A DNA stretch of 64,000 bases from a virus. This document shows, piece after piece, positions 16,278 through 25,632 of this stretch (the first letter of the stretch is position 1; each line of letters starts with the position of its first letter). The notes below the pieces were generated by a model. It did no database searches and was not told where the DNA came from. It was given only the letters and a program-made list of their open reading frames with translations. The stretch is taken from positions 52,086-116,085 of the IMG/VR virus record IMGVR_UViG_3300046532_001566; one strand, written 5' to 3'. Position numbers and translations under genes: made by a program.

Positions 16278-17921
16278 CTACTTCTTAGCTTTTTTAGTAC
16301 TCTTCTTTGACATAATGCCTTCTGAAATAAACTTGCGGTATTCGCCAAGTGCTTTCTGAAATGACTCTTCAACATCATCAGCAGTGTGCATGCCCATTGG
16401 ATTCTCTCCTTGGCCATCTGCACGATTGATGTAATCTGAATTACCAGCCCCTTGTCCAGGCGCACTAGGTAATTTATCAAATTCTTTTGGCTCGTCCATG
16501 CTAGTTCCAGCTGGAGAATTAGCTAATTTAGACTCGTCAATATTTCCAAGACCTGATAGTTTAAGTAGTCTATTCATATCATTAACATCAATTTCTGTAC
16601 CTTGATATTTTGTAATAAGATCAGTTGTAGTAATTGCTTCTACTACTGGATCCGGAAGTCCTAATGATGTTTCTGGAATAATGTCATCATCTTTACCAAT
16701 TGCTTCGCCCATGATTTCCTTGTATGCTTGTTTTGCTTCTTCATCACTCATACCCTGTGCTGAATATTCTTCAACAAACTCTCCCATGCTCATACTTTCA
16801 GCATCATCAATCATTTTGCTCTTTGATGCGCCTTCTGTAACTGCATCTCCGTTGGAATCATAATCCGGTCCAGATGTTACTCCGCTAATTCTTGCTTGTA
16901 ATATGCGAGCAAGTTTTTGAAGTTCTTTAAATTCTTCTGTAGAAACTTCTTCTCCACTCTGGCTCTTTAGCATGGCCTTCCGGATTCTTGCTTGTAATAT
17001 GCGAGCAGTCCGTGCCATGTCATCATCTTCTTTAACTGTTGCCTCTACTAATCCCATTTCTTTAGCGATTTGGTAGCGTAGTTGATCAGCGTCTCCTGGC
17101 TCCATGTCAGCACTGCCTCTGCGCCTTGCTTCATTGTCTACTTTACTAGCATTTTCTCTACCTAGCTTATCTAGATCTTTAAAGCCCATTCTGCCTTCTT
17201 CAAGTCCTGCTAATTCAACTATTCTGTTTATTTCAGCTAGGTCGAGCGTTTCTGACTCTTCAATTGACTCTTTAACCCAATTATCGCCATTCTCGTCAGC
17301 ACAATCACATTCACATGATGTAGATGCAGGCTTATGCATTTCGTCTCCGCAATGCTTACAGACCATCTTATCTTTAGCTTCTACTACTTCTTCAGCTTCG
17401 TTCTTTTTTTCATCTTCGTCTTCGTCTTCGTCCTTGTCGGCCCAATCAGGAATGCCATCTCCGTCAGCATCTGGCTTTTTAGCTTCTGTTGGTTGTTCTT
17501 CTTCACCTTCTGATGCACATGCACCCATTAATGGAGCTTCATCTTCACCGGCTTCGTCATCAGTTGGAATTACCATTGGTAAGTCTTCAATGTCGCCACC
17601 ATCAATATCAGCATCTGGTGCGTCCAGGACAGGTGTATCATTAACTTCAATACCTGCTAGTTTTAACATGTTAGTAATCATATCTGCTTGCTCTGGCGCT
17701 ACTTTAATTTCAGTTGGAGTATTAACTGTTAACGTAACTTCTTCTCCACCTTCAACAACTGCGTCATCACCCATGTTGTCCCATGCTTCTTCAATACCTT
17801 CTTTGGTAATTCTTACATTTTCATTTACTTGAGCTAATGCAACTAGGTCCTCACTCTTAACGATAGGAGTGAAACCATTAATTGCTTCTAAAACTCTCTT
17901 AATATCACTATTATCAGCCAT
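16278..17921 (-). CDS. acidic repeat protein with calcium-binding-like and Cys-rich segments
   Basis: A 547-aa, very acidic protein of unknown function between gp16 and gp17. Around residues 150-170 is a thrombospondin type-3-like stretch (DADGDGIPDWADKDEDED) that should bind calcium, followed by CKHCGDEMH and CECDC, a possible metal-binding knot. Short helical motifs recur: MLKLAGIE, IVELAGLE, RLLKLSGLG. ARILQARI occurs twice, matched by a repeated ~24-bp DNA segment at about 16888 and 16984. It may be a packaged or capsid-associated protein. A role as terminase cofactor is also possible from position. Confidence 0.75.
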   Translation of the reverse strand: MADNSDIKRVLEAINGFTPIVKSEDLVALAQVNENVRITKEGIEEAWDNMGDDAVVEGGEEVTLTVNTPTEIKVAPEQADMITNMLKLAGIEVNDTPVLDAPDADIDGGDIEDLPMVIPTDDEAGEDEAPLMGACASEGEEEQPTEAKKPDADGDGIPDWADKDEDEDEDEKKNEAEEVVEAKDKMVCKHCGDEMHKPASTSCECDCADENGDNWVKESIEESETLDLAEINRIVELAGLEEGRMGFKDLDKLGRENASKVDNEARRRGSADMEPGDADQLRYQIAKEMGLVEATVKEDDDMARTARILQARIRKAMLKSQSGEEVSTEEFKELQKLARILQARISGVTSGPDYDSNGDAVTEGASKSKMIDDAESMSMGEFVEEYSAQGMSDEEAKQAYKEIMGEAIGKDDDIIPETSLGLPDPVVEAITTTDLITKYQGTEIDVNDMNRLLKLSGLGNIDESKLANSPAGTSMDEPKEFDKLPSAPGQGAGNSDYINRADGQGENPMGMHTADDVEESFQKALGEYRKFISEGIMSKKSTKKAKK

Positions 17922-18511
17922 TAGTTTGTTTCCTTATTTGCTTTAGTTAAAGGACTATCTGAAACTGATTTATCGTTTAGAATTGGTCCTGATGCTTTAA
18001 CATTTGTATCTTTAGTTAAAACTACTTTTCTACGGTCATCTTTGATCGCATCATCAACAAGTTCTGCAACATATTCGTCGCCAGCTACATCTTTAGCCGC
18101 AACTGGATTTGCTTCATTGTCTGAATATTCTGTTCCTGTAATTGCTTCATATTCTGCATCCGATTCTGGTTGCATTTGAGATTGCATTAAAGGATCATCG
18201 TGGCTAAATGCTCGCAAAGTACCTTCAGGAATTCGTAGAATTCCTCTAAGCTCATCTTCTAGCATAGTTGTTTGTATTGGTAATCTAGTTGTACAATCAA
18301 TTACAACAATTTCATGTCCGCCATATGATGGAAAATCAGGTGGCAGTGTTTGTAACATAAGTTTTTCCGGTCTTCCAACTTCTAACGCATCATACTTCTT
18401 CATATGGCGTTCAATAGTTTCAAGTTGTTTCTCGCTAGGCGAGAAGACCATCTTTACACGGTATTTGTGTTCCCGTTGTAGTTGGTTAATGTATTCTAAT
18501 AACGTGGGCAT
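17921..18511 (-). CDS. hypothetical protein between gp16 and the acidic protein
   Basis: A 196-aa protein. The first ~110 residues look folded (MPTLLEYINQLQREHKYRVK then alternating strands and helices with PPDFPSYGGHEIVVIDC). The last ~85 are polar, acidic and probably disordered. Its ATG is preceded by GAGGAG. Its stop overlaps the next ATG. No family is recognised. Its place in the packaging operon suggests a virion or packaging role. Confidence 0.72.
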   Translation of the reverse strand: MPTLLEYINQLQREHKYRVKMVFSPSEKQLETIERHMKKYDALEVGRPEKLMLQTLPPDFPSYGGHEIVVIDCTTRLPIQTTMLEDELRGILRIPEGTLRAFSHDDPLMQSQMQPESDAEYEAITGTEYSDNEANPVAAKDVAGDEYVAELVDDAIKDDRRKVVLTKDTNVKASGPILNDKSVSDSPLTKANKETN

Positions 18512-18533
18512 AATTATATCTCCTCATATACAC

Positions 18534-19052
18534 TTATTTATTGTGACCCACACGATTTAAGATGGCTTGCACTAGATCGTTACGGTTAGCAATTACAGTT
18601 TCATCAGCATCAATGATATTATCATCACTTTTATCTGTTTGGTTTAATCTAGCTTTTTTAAGCTGTAATTCAACCATTTTCAACTTTTTCTCTAACTTAG
18701 ATGTTTTAGCATCAACTGATATCTTTAATAACTGGGCGGCTACTTCAAAAACTTTTCCAGCATTTCTGTCATCAACATTAAATCCTAAATCCATCAATCT
18801 ATCACTTTGTTCTTCTGCTTTACTAGCAAGTCCGTCTAATTCTCTCTCCGATTGCGCCATATCAGTAACAGTAGGAAGGGCCATATCAATACGGCTAGCC
18901 ATGTCTATTACTGCCTGAGCTGATCTAATGTCATCAGCTATACTAGGCTCGATAAGCACATCTGGAAGTGTGTTGTTTTTTAGCTCAGTGTCTGTCTTTT
19001 CTTCATCTACTTCGGGAGAAAAGCCAAACACTTCTTCTAATTTCTTAGTCAT
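18534..19052 (-). CDS. 16: small terminase subunit gp16
   Basis: DNA-recognition and regulator subunit of the packaging motor, forming rings with gp17. 172 aa, like T4 gp16 (164). The central helical region (about 65-145), with VFEVAAQLLKISVDAKTSK and a lysine-rich coiled coil, followed by a short C-terminal helix LVQAILNRV, matches the family layout. The ATG has no Shine-Dalgarno sequence, and a late-type octamer lies 5 nt upstream. Confidence 0.8.
   Translation of the reverse strand: MTKKLEEVFGFSPEVDEEKTDTELKNNTLPDVLIEPSIADDIRSAQAVIDMASRIDMALPTVTDMAQSERELDGLASKAEEQSDRLMDLGFNVDDRNAGKVFEVAAQLLKISVDAKTSKLEKKLKMVELQLKKARLNQTDKSDDNIIDADETVIANRNDLVQAILNRVGHNK
18535..18542 (-). promoter_or_regulatory. 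late promoter overlapping gp16 stop codon
   Basis: AATAAATA on the minus strand, 24 nt before the ATG at 18511, which has GAGGAG. It overlaps the stop codon of gp16. Confidence 0.6.
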
Positions 19053-19057
19053 GCATA

Positions 19058-19065
19058 TACTTATG
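19058..19065 (-). promoter_or_regulatory. late-type octamer for gp16, leaderless spacing
   Basis: CATAAGTA on the minus strand, then TATGC and the gp16 ATG. It differs from the usual octamer by one A-to-G change also seen at 42933 and 48764. Confidence 0.55.
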
Positions 19066-19107
19066 ACAATAGAAGTACTAAGTGGCTCGGAATAGACTTA
19101 AAATGTG

Positions 19108-19560
19108 TTACTTTCGTCTAGTACGAGTCGGACTTGCTTTATTAAACAAGTGTTCTTCTGTTATTATACGGAATTGACAGCCCATACTTTTGCACCAAGC
19201 TCTGGCCGCTTCCCATTTAGCCATATTAAGCACTACTGCCATTTTTTCTTTTTGACTACGGGCTGATTCTAATGTAACCTGGGATCTAGGTTTAACTTCA
19301 ATTAATTCTGCTTTACGAGAGTTGCCTTTACCTTCATATGTAATTAAAAAATCAGGGACGTATGTTGTCTGTTTTCCTGTAAATGGATTTCTATATGGTA
19401 TTCGAACTACTTCACTTCCCCAAGATATAATATTAGGATTATTATCACAAAATCTCATAAAGGTTAATTCCCAGCCACTTCGATAACGCGGAGAACCTTT
19501 ACCTGTGTACTTGTCTTGATTGAGTACTGTATATAAACCTTGTTTAAAATTATTAGCCAT
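19108..19560 (-). CDS. 4: head completion protein gp4
   Basis: Acts late in head maturation to seal packaged DNA. 150 aa, the same size as T4 gp4. YRSGWELTFMRFCDNNPNI at about 26-44, then an endonuclease-like core with VPDFLITYEG and LIEVKPRSQ (D..ExK) resembling the TnsA/PD-(D/E)XK fold known for this family. It ends with a basic RTRRK tail. It lies just downstream of tail-tube genes. Confidence 0.85.
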   Translation of the reverse strand: MANNFKQGLYTVLNQDKYTGKGSPRYRSGWELTFMRFCDNNPNIISWGSEVVRIPYRNPFTGKQTTYVPDFLITYEGKGNSRKAELIEVKPRSQVTLESARSQKEKMAVVLNMAKWEAARAWCKSMGCQFRIITEEHLFNKASPTRTRRK

Positions 19561-19562
19561 GT

Positions 19563-19943
19563 TTAAGTGCCAGTTTCGGTTAATAGCGCCTCATCTGGAT
19601 CCTGTGTAGTAATTAATTCACCTGCTTGAGTTGTATAAGCATAATCATAATTATTAACTCGAAACTCTCTTAATACAATTGGAGGAATAGCTAACTTTCC
19701 TTTTACATTATAAGAAATTCCATTAGGTAAATTATTAGAATTAATACTATCTAATATAGGTTGTGTGACTACTAATTTTCCAGTAATAGTTGCCTGAGTA
19801 ATAATTGAATTAAAATCTAATCCTAAATCAGTACTTGCTTTCCATAGATTTTGCACAACATTTTCTGCTGGTGTTCTTCCTAATCCAAGTCCTAGTACCT
19901 TCTGTACAGCTTTATCAAATTGTACCTGTGGAATTATACTCAT
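19563..19943 (-). CDS. hypothetical tail-cluster protein
   Basis: A 126-aa protein of mixed helix and strand with no recognised motif. It begins MSIIPQVQFDKAVQKVLGLG and ends in an acidic stretch (TTQDPDEALLTETGT). Its ATG overlaps the upstream stop by 4 nt, so it is coupled to the tail-tube-like gene and is probably a virion component. Confidence 0.72.
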   Translation of the reverse strand: MSIIPQVQFDKAVQKVLGLGLGRTPAENVVQNLWKASTDLGLDFNSIITQATITGKLVVTQPILDSINSNNLPNGISYNVKGKLAIPPIVLREFRVNNYDYAYTTQAGELITTQDPDEALLTETGT

Positions 19944-21082
19944 GTGCCTTTTCCTATCGACGATCTTACAATATTATCAGAGTTTTGTATTGATTTTCTC
20001 AAATCTTTATTACGGCTAAGGTTAAGTACTCGGAGTGCCTTTAGTTGTTCCTTTGAGGCGTTCTTTTTAAAAGCCGCTAGTTTTCCTGGACCGTGTTGTT
20101 CATCTGTTTGTTGAACTATTTTTACTATTTCTCTAGATTCTGTTGGACTAAGAGGAATCTTTTTATTTTTATTAACAGCATTAATAATTCTTTGTCCGTT
20201 TGTAGATATAACTTGTTCCATAGCAATACCAAGAGCTGGATCTGTTTTATCTGCAGGTTTTTTATCTAATTTATTAGTAGATACTATGCTCTCAGCTTGA
20301 GCCACTGTTTCTGTTCCATCTGCATTTTTTCTGATAACTGTCGCCTTTGTTCTAGTAGTTCTTCCAGTTATAATATTGCTTTGAGTTTCGTTTGGCTCAG
20401 GTGTTTTCGTAGCTTCAGGAGCCTTGTCAGGATCAAATTTTCTAATATAATTGCCTGGTTTTTGAATATCAACATTACTAAAGTTAGCAGTAGCAGTTTT
20501 ATGCCAGGACATAAATTCATATCTAATAGTTAATGTCCATAATACAACATCACTTGATGAATAATCAACTGTGTCATGTTGAGCATCAACTACATAAGCA
20601 TTATATAATGTATATTCTTTGGCGGCGTCGATGATCTCGGCGTCGTCATCGCCGTCTGAGCTAGGGTCGATGAGACTACCTCCAGATGTCTGATGCATTA
20701 ATAATTTAACAGTCATAGGAGTATGATTTAAATTTTTAGAACCGTCTGTTGCATCAAATTGTCCTTTTACTGCATTGCTTATAAATTCTTCTACTTTATC
20801 ATTTTGTTGATCATAAAATGATATTGTGATTGGTTCAAAATTCATTTTTGTTTGTATAACTGATTTATGGTTGTACTGATTAACAACTTGACTATCAATA
20901 GTCCAACGTGGAAGTTCAAATGTTTTTAAAGTAAAAGAAGATGATATATCTTCTTGCTCGTCAAGAACAAAACTTGCAATCCATTGATACTTTAGATATG
21001 GAGAATTATCAGAAACAGTTCCTTCTGCTGTCTGAGACAAATTTCCAAATTGTTTAAATCCATAGTTGTTAAATGATCCCAT
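19940..21082 (-). CDS. tail-tube-fold protein with C-terminal extension
   Basis: A 380-aa protein. The first ~205 residues follow the gp19/gp54 tail-tube pattern: SPYLKYQWIASFVLDEQ, FELPRWTIDSQ, KMNFEPITISFYDQQND and a final DVVLWTLTIRYEFMSWHK. The last ~170 are charged, Pro/Thr-rich and then helical. A plain tube subunit follows separately (gp19), so this may be a tube terminator, a baseplate initiator like gp54, or a decorated tube protein. GGAG precedes the ATG. A terminator divides it from gp19. Confidence 0.7.
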   Translation of the reverse strand: MGSFNNYGFKQFGNLSQTAEGTVSDNSPYLKYQWIASFVLDEQEDISSSFTLKTFELPRWTIDSQVVNQYNHKSVIQTKMNFEPITISFYDQQNDKVEEFISNAVKGQFDATDGSKNLNHTPMTVKLLMHQTSGGSLIDPSSDGDDDAEIIDAAKEYTLYNAYVVDAQHDTVDYSSSDVVLWTLTIRYEFMSWHKTATANFSNVDIQKPGNYIRKFDPDKAPEATKTPEPNETQSNIITGRTTRTKATVIRKNADGTETVAQAESIVSTNKLDKKPADKTDPALGIAMEQVISTNGQRIINAVNKNKKIPLSPTESREIVKIVQQTDEQHGPGKLAAFKKNASKEQLKALRVLNLSRNKDLRKSIQNSDNIVRSSIGKGT

Positions 21083-21106
21083 TACAGTTTCTCCATTAAT
21101 CGTAAC

Positions 21107-21128
21107 AAAAGGGCCTTACGGCCCTTTT
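21107..21128. terminator. bidirectional-looking terminator after gp19
   Basis: AAAAGGGCC / GGCCCTTTT, a 9-bp stem with a 4-nt loop. The stem's own A- and T-runs supply U-tracts in both directions. It lies downstream of gp19 and just before the ATG of the next gene, so it should reduce read-through. Confidence 0.85.
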
Positions 21129-21191
21129 GCTTTATTCTAGTAAGCAAAACGTTGCCGTCTTACTTACTTATCATTTTAATTAACTACTAGT

Positions 21192-21791
21192 TTAATTGTT
21201 GCCAGTAGTTGAGTTGTCTGTCTCTGTAATACCACCGGTACCTTCTAATGCCGCTGTTCCTCCAATTGAATGATTAGCATTATCAAATTTAATCATAACT
21301 GTAATAACTAATGGATCACTTGTAGCATAGTTGTTCTCACCGTAGTTGATGTTTTGGATATAGCAACCTGCTAATTCCCAACTATCAAGAACATTCGTTT
21401 CTGAACTACCGTCTAAGTTGTCGATTATTGTTACAAACTTGTAGTTACCGCCGGAATTTTGTCCGGATTGTGCCGAATGGTCCATTTGCTTCTGTAACTG
21501 TTTAGCTAGTTGATTGCCAACTGCACCAGTTATATCGTCTCTTACTGTTAACGTAATAGGATCCCATGTATGCTTACCAGCCATAAAGATCCTAGAGTTG
21601 TAAACGTCAAGAACAATGTCGTCATGCGTTACACTAGGACGACTAACACTTACCACTTGACTAGTTAACTCTGTTTCGTCTCCTTCGCCTAATTGAGTAA
21701 AGGTAACCCGAAATCTATAAGATAACTTAGGACTAACAAGTGCGGCATCCGTTGTTCCCGGAACGTTAAATTTACTTACTGAAACTGCCAT
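21192..21791 (-). CDS. 19: tail tube protein gp19
   Basis: Forms the inner tail tube. 199 aa (T4 163). SPKLSYRFRVTFTQLG at about 20-35, SVSRPSVTHDDI near 50, AGKHTWDPITLTVRDD near 70-85 and a C-terminal SDPLVITVMIKFDN are classic tube features, with a polar Gly/Thr tail. GGAG precedes the ATG. Its promoter overlaps the end of gp18. Confidence 0.9.
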   Translation of the reverse strand: MAVSVSKFNVPGTTDAALVSPKLSYRFRVTFTQLGEGDETELTSQVVSVSRPSVTHDDIVLDVYNSRIFMAGKHTWDPITLTVRDDITGAVGNQLAKQLQKQMDHSAQSGQNSGGNYKFVTIIDNLDGSSETNVLDSWELAGCYIQNINYGENNYATSDPLVITVMIKFDNANHSIGGTAALEGTGGITETDNSTTGNN

Positions 21792-21810
21792 TTTCTTATC
21801 TCCTTGTGTT

Positions 21811-21818
21811 TATTTATA
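21811..21818 (-). promoter_or_regulatory. late promoter for gp19
   Basis: A perfect TATAAATA on the minus strand 20 nt before the gp19 ATG. It overlaps the gp18 stop codon. Confidence 0.8.
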
Positions 21819-24174
21819 CATTACTGCCGGCGATCGCGCCGGTGTTGACAACACGAATTGGAATATAGATAAATTCAGCCGCTTTAACTGGCTCAATTGC
21901 AATATCAATATATAATTCGTTTCTGTCTATTCTTGCGTTTGTGTTGTTTGTTTTATCACAAACTACTAAGAAATCGTATACAGCTCTCTTAGAAACCATA
22001 TCTGCCATAAAAGCATTGAACACTAATAATATACGATCTCGTGTAATCTTATCGTTTGGTTCAAATATGAACGGACGGGCTACAATATCAAATCTTTCAC
22101 GCAAGTGAGCTAGTAGACGTGCAACGTTTACTCGATCAAGTGCTGAAGAGAACGGATGAAGTGTCTTCTGTCCCCAAAGGTAAAGTCCCGTTCCTGGGAA
22201 GTTAACTAATGGGTTAAGATTCTTTTCATAAAGTGCATCACGTTGTCCATTATTAAGTGCAATATTCTTAAACTCATTCTCTGATGTAACAACACCAAAG
22301 TTACTAACACCACTTGCTTGTCCTCTGGTTAAACCAGCTGGAGCAAACCATGGATAAGCTACTTCATCGTTATAAGCATATGCTCTTAGTACTGCATGAC
22401 TAGCTGGTACTGCAACATCATTTCCTGACAAGTCAGTTGATAGTGCTGAAGGGTAGTAAAGTGCAATCGACGCATTTCTTGTTGTCAATCCATCTTCACC
22501 GTTAGTACCTGCATTTGTTCCAAGTGCCCATGTATTAATATCTGATGTTCTACTAGAAAGTTTCATAGGAGTATCAGCAATAATAAATGCAGTTTCCTTA
22601 CGATCAATATTTAGTGTTAACATCTCATCAATACACTCAGGATATCCTGGAGTTGCAATTAAGTTAAATGTAAGAGTTTCGTCTCTTAATTCTTCACCGC
22701 CTGTTAAGATTGATTGTAATCTTTTAGCAACAACACGGCGTTGAGCTTTATCAAACGCATACAGAGAACCAGCTTTTGGTCCAGAGTCTCTATTTCCTGA
22801 TTCGCTTTGGAAGAATCCTTCTGCCTTATTCCATTTCTTAACGTTACCAGAACTTACTGCTGTATTAAACAGTAGAATTCCTTGTGGGAAGAAAAATGGA
22901 TTTGGTGATTCGTCATCCATTGCTGTAGCAACACCACCTGCTCCTGATGTATCTCCCGGAGTTGCTGTTAAGTCATTAAACAGTACACCATTTGGAGTAG
23001 TTTGATCTGCATTATCATGAGATACAAAATCTGTTCCATCATATTGTTTAATGAAAGGATAGTTTACCATATCGTTTGTATCAACCCAAACATCACCAGT
23101 AATCGGTGAGGCAGGTTCGATAGTGTCAACAGTAACATTTGAGATTGGCTCCCAACCTGATGTGTTTCTTTTATAAATGTCAACATCATCTCCAGCATCA
23201 TACCAAAGTGTACCATCTGCAATATCACCAACTGGTGCTGTTGCTTTAACTTCTTGTGTATTTGCTGAAAAAATTGAACCATCATATCTACGAACTTCAA
23301 AGTTTGCTTCAGTTGCTACTGGAACCCTAATGTAAATATCATTTGCATCTAACGATACACCAAATGCCGTTGCGGCCGCTGTATCATCAGCATATGCAAC
23401 TAGTTGATCTGGAAGATTTGGTCCAATAATCTGTTGATTGAAAGCACCAGTTGAAGAACTGTACTTCTTAACAACAGGCTTAAAGCCGTTGTTTGGTGAA
23501 GTTACTTTAAACCAAACATCACCTGATGTTGGTGTTGGAAAATCATAGTGAGGTGCAATATTAACTGAACCTGTAATTGTTGCAGATGTTAGTTTTACCC
23601 AAACACCTGATTCGTTTTTATAAAATTCTTTTAGAGCAAGTGACACATCAAGGGCATAATCCCCATCTGAACCACCTGTTGGTGCTCCATCAAACAATTT
23701 TACTGTTTGTTGGATCCATGCAGTTCCATTTCCTTCAAAAATTCCAAAGGAGGTTGAAGCTGTATCAAACCAATATGTGTTATTTAAAGGTTCGCCTGTT
23801 GGGGCGACCGCTAGTGGTTCCATTTCTTCTACGTTTAAATCTGCACGACAAATAATTGCTCTGTTTGCTACGCCTAAATAGTAATAAGCGGCAAGTAAGC
23901 CATATTCGTTTAATTCATGTCCGTGTACAGGAGTACCGTCTACGATTGTAAATTCTGGTTCTCCGTATAATTGAACGAGTTCTCTTTGACTAGTTATAGT
24001 AAGAGGTAATCCAGCATATTTGGACTTAGTGTACTCTGCAATAGTGCCGTCTGGTGCAAGTTTATTAGATCTTGTTGCAACAAAAATTGCAGGAACTGTT
24101 CCATTACCGGCGGATGCATATGCGGATTCGTCTATGACGGATACGCTAACACCTGGGGAAACTAAAGTTGCCAT
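21814..24174 (-). CDS. 18: tail sheath protein gp18
   Basis: Contractile sheath subunit. 786 aa (T4 659). The N-terminus TLVSPGVSVSVIDESAYAS and the C-terminal domain with ERFDIVARPFIFEPNDK, DYAFLVVCD-like YDFLVVCDKTNN and AEFIYIPIRVV are diagnostic. Residues about 130-420 form an inserted region with repeated W-x-K/P-type blocks (DYALDVSL, GDVWFKV, GTLWYDAGDD, GDVWVDTNDM) that is longer than in T4 and probably exposed on the sheath surface. GGAG precedes the ATG. Confidence 0.93.
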   Translation of the reverse strand: MATLVSPGVSVSVIDESAYASAGNGTVPAIFVATRSNKLAPDGTIAEYTKSKYAGLPLTITSQRELVQLYGEPEFTIVDGTPVHGHELNEYGLLAAYYYLGVANRAIICRADLNVEEMEPLAVAPTGEPLNNTYWFDTASTSFGIFEGNGTAWIQQTVKLFDGAPTGGSDGDYALDVSLALKEFYKNESGVWVKLTSATITGSVNIAPHYDFPTPTSGDVWFKVTSPNNGFKPVVKKYSSSTGAFNQQIIGPNLPDQLVAYADDTAAATAFGVSLDANDIYIRVPVATEANFEVRRYDGSIFSANTQEVKATAPVGDIADGTLWYDAGDDVDIYKRNTSGWEPISNVTVDTIEPASPITGDVWVDTNDMVNYPFIKQYDGTDFVSHDNADQTTPNGVLFNDLTATPGDTSGAGGVATAMDDESPNPFFFPQGILLFNTAVSSGNVKKWNKAEGFFQSESGNRDSGPKAGSLYAFDKAQRRVVAKRLQSILTGGEELRDETLTFNLIATPGYPECIDEMLTLNIDRKETAFIIADTPMKLSSRTSDINTWALGTNAGTNGEDGLTTRNASIALYYPSALSTDLSGNDVAVPASHAVLRAYAYNDEVAYPWFAPAGLTRGQASGVSNFGVVTSENEFKNIALNNGQRDALYEKNLNPLVNFPGTGLYLWGQKTLHPFSSALDRVNVARLLAHLRERFDIVARPFIFEPNDKITRDRILLVFNAFMADMVSKRAVYDFLVVCDKTNNTNARIDRNELYIDIAIEPVKAAEFIYIPIRVVNTGAIAGSNV

Positions 24175-24256
24175 TATATTTTTCTCCGAGTTAAATTAAT
24201 TTCTAGGGCATCAGCCCTTCTCAAGCATATTTAGCAAACTGGAGCAAAAAACCGGC

Positions 24257-24264
24257 TATTTATA
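24257..24264 (-). promoter_or_regulatory. late promoter for gp18
   Basis: Perfect TATAAATA on the minus strand, 82 nt before the ATG. A small hairpin (AGGGC / GCCCT, 24205-24218) lies in the resulting leader. Confidence 0.8.
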
Positions 24265-24277
24265 AGGGTATGTTATT

Positions 24278-24808
24278 TTACTGATCTGAGGACAACGTTG
24301 TGCTTTTTAAATTAAGTTTGTTTCTTGCAAGCATATCAACATTAAAAACAAGCCTGTCTAAATCACTATTATTATCAATAGTAAAATCGCACATCCATTG
24401 TTCAATACTCATACTACTGGGATCTTCACTAGGTAAATGATCTCCTCTGTCAACCCAAATAGCATAATCAAATATACCTTCATTTTGCATTGCAAAATAT
24501 TCACGTTTGTTACGCAATCCGCAGTAAATATCATGTTTTGCAAATAAATTACGACCAAGTCTTGCTAAGTCAAAACTGCAATACTCATGAATCATATTAT
24601 ACCATTCAGTACGATGGTTATGCCTATCTGCATAACACTCTTCTTCGTCTACATAATTGTATTTTTCTTTTAGATCGTTAAAAATAAAGAGTTCAGAGCA
24701 GAATTTTGAGCTTGATTGGAATGTGTAACTGTATGTTGATAACAATTCGCATACTGTATCTTTACCGTGACGTCCGTGTCCTACAACTAATAATTTTGGT
24801 AGCGGCAT
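24278..24808 (-). CDS. deoxynucleoside monophosphate kinase (T4 gp1-like)
   Basis: Phosphorylates dNMPs for phage DNA synthesis. 176 aa, shorter than T4 gp1 (about 240). P-loop GHGRHGKDT at 9-17, an AREEIRTEW-type segment as DRHNHRTEWYNMI near 62-74, a GLRNKREY segment near 99, and IWVDRGD near 117 fit the phage dNMP kinase family. It stands between sheath and neck genes with its own consensus early promoter, unlike its late neighbours. Confidence 0.8.
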   Translation of the reverse strand: MPLPKLLVVGHGRHGKDTVCELLSTYSYTFQSSSKFCSELFIFNDLKEKYNYVDEEECYADRHNHRTEWYNMIHEYCSFDLARLGRNLFAKHDIYCGLRNKREYFAMQNEGIFDYAIWVDRGDHLPSEDPSSMSIEQWMCDFTIDNNSDLDRLVFNVDMLARNKLNLKSTTLSSDQ

Positions 24809-24832
24809 TTTAGATTCCTAATTTAAGTATAT

Positions 24833-24861
24833 ATTATAACAGTAATTAACACCAATGTCAA
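24833..24861 (-). promoter_or_regulatory. consensus early promoter for dNMP kinase
   Basis: TTGACA at 24861-24856, 17 bp, TATAAT at 24838-24833 on the minus strand: a full sigma70 consensus inside a late gene block. Confidence 0.9.
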
Positions 24862-24869
24862 TAGTAATG

Positions 24870-25616
24870 TTAGCCAAAGATAAAACTAATAGGAGTTCCA
24901 CCATCTACGTAATTTATTAGGTCTTGATCTAATTTCTCAATTTCTGCTTGGGATTGGGCAATAAGGTCGTTACCGTTTAATGTAACACCACCACCCGGGC
25001 CTGCTAACGAACCAAACTTACTACGAGCTTGTCCTAATGCCATTTTTGCAGTTGCTAAAGCATAATCCTTTAACCAAGGTTGGGCATGCGAGTCTGCTAA
25101 TAGCATTTCATCTGGTTTATAATTATAAGTGTGTAGAATACATTCCTCGTCACTTCTAATTTTTCGTTGTAGGTGTAATTGCTTAGAAACTTCATTCCAG
25201 TTAAAGATAATATAAGCACCAAACATCTTACCCATTTGTTCTCTATAACCCATATATAATTCAAAAGTAGCAAGTCCGCCACCTCTACCAGCATTAAGCA
25301 TATACATGTTTAAATACCCTGCCTCAAATGGCTCAAAGTCAGTTGCACTGGCAGAAATACCACCTGCGTTCCTTCTATATATTTGTCTAACCTCAATAAT
25401 CTCGTTTGGCAAAGTATATGTACTTTGTTGAGGCTGTAGTTTAAGCACTAAGAAACTTTCTTCGACTGCTCTGCTACTACGTTGGCGGTACTTGGCAACT
25501 GCTTTATCAATTGCCATATCATAATGATCTTTATCCAACTCAACATCAATCATTCCTTCACCGAGGTTTAATTGAATATATTTTATAACTTTGTTGCGTT
25601 CTGTAGTAATTGCCAT
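24870..25616 (-). CDS. 13: neck protein gp13
   Basis: Head-tail connector component. 248 aa (T4 309). The N-terminal helix region (VIKYIQLNLGEGMIDVELD, YDMAIDKAVAKYRQRSS), then PNEIIEVRQIYRR and a C-terminal PWLKDYALATAKMALGQARSK, matches the adaptor-type neck proteins of marine T4-like phages. GGAGG precedes the ATG. gp14 and gp15 lie nearby on the other strand. Confidence 0.75.
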   Translation of the reverse strand: MAITTERNKVIKYIQLNLGEGMIDVELDKDHYDMAIDKAVAKYRQRSSRAVEESFLVLKLQPQQSTYTLPNEIIEVRQIYRRNAGGISASATDFEPFEAGYLNMYMLNAGRGGGLATFELYMGYREQMGKMFGAYIIFNWNEVSKQLHLQRKIRSDEECILHTYNYKPDEMLLADSHAQPWLKDYALATAKMALGQARSKFGSLAGPGGGVTLNGNDLIAQSQAEIEKLDQDLINYVDGGTPISFIFG

Positions 25617-25632
25617 AAATTAGCCTCCATGT

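Noticed and set aside
17104-17832. 242-codon plus-strand open frame, very Ser-rich
   Set aside because: It is the antisense of the acidic protein gene. Its Ser/Ala richness comes from Asp/Glu codons read backwards, and it has no start signal.
21814-24174. Inserted blocks in gp18 as a possible intron or intein
   Set aside because: The frame is continuous, and the blocks resemble repeated beta-domains without splice-junction residues or endonuclease motifs.
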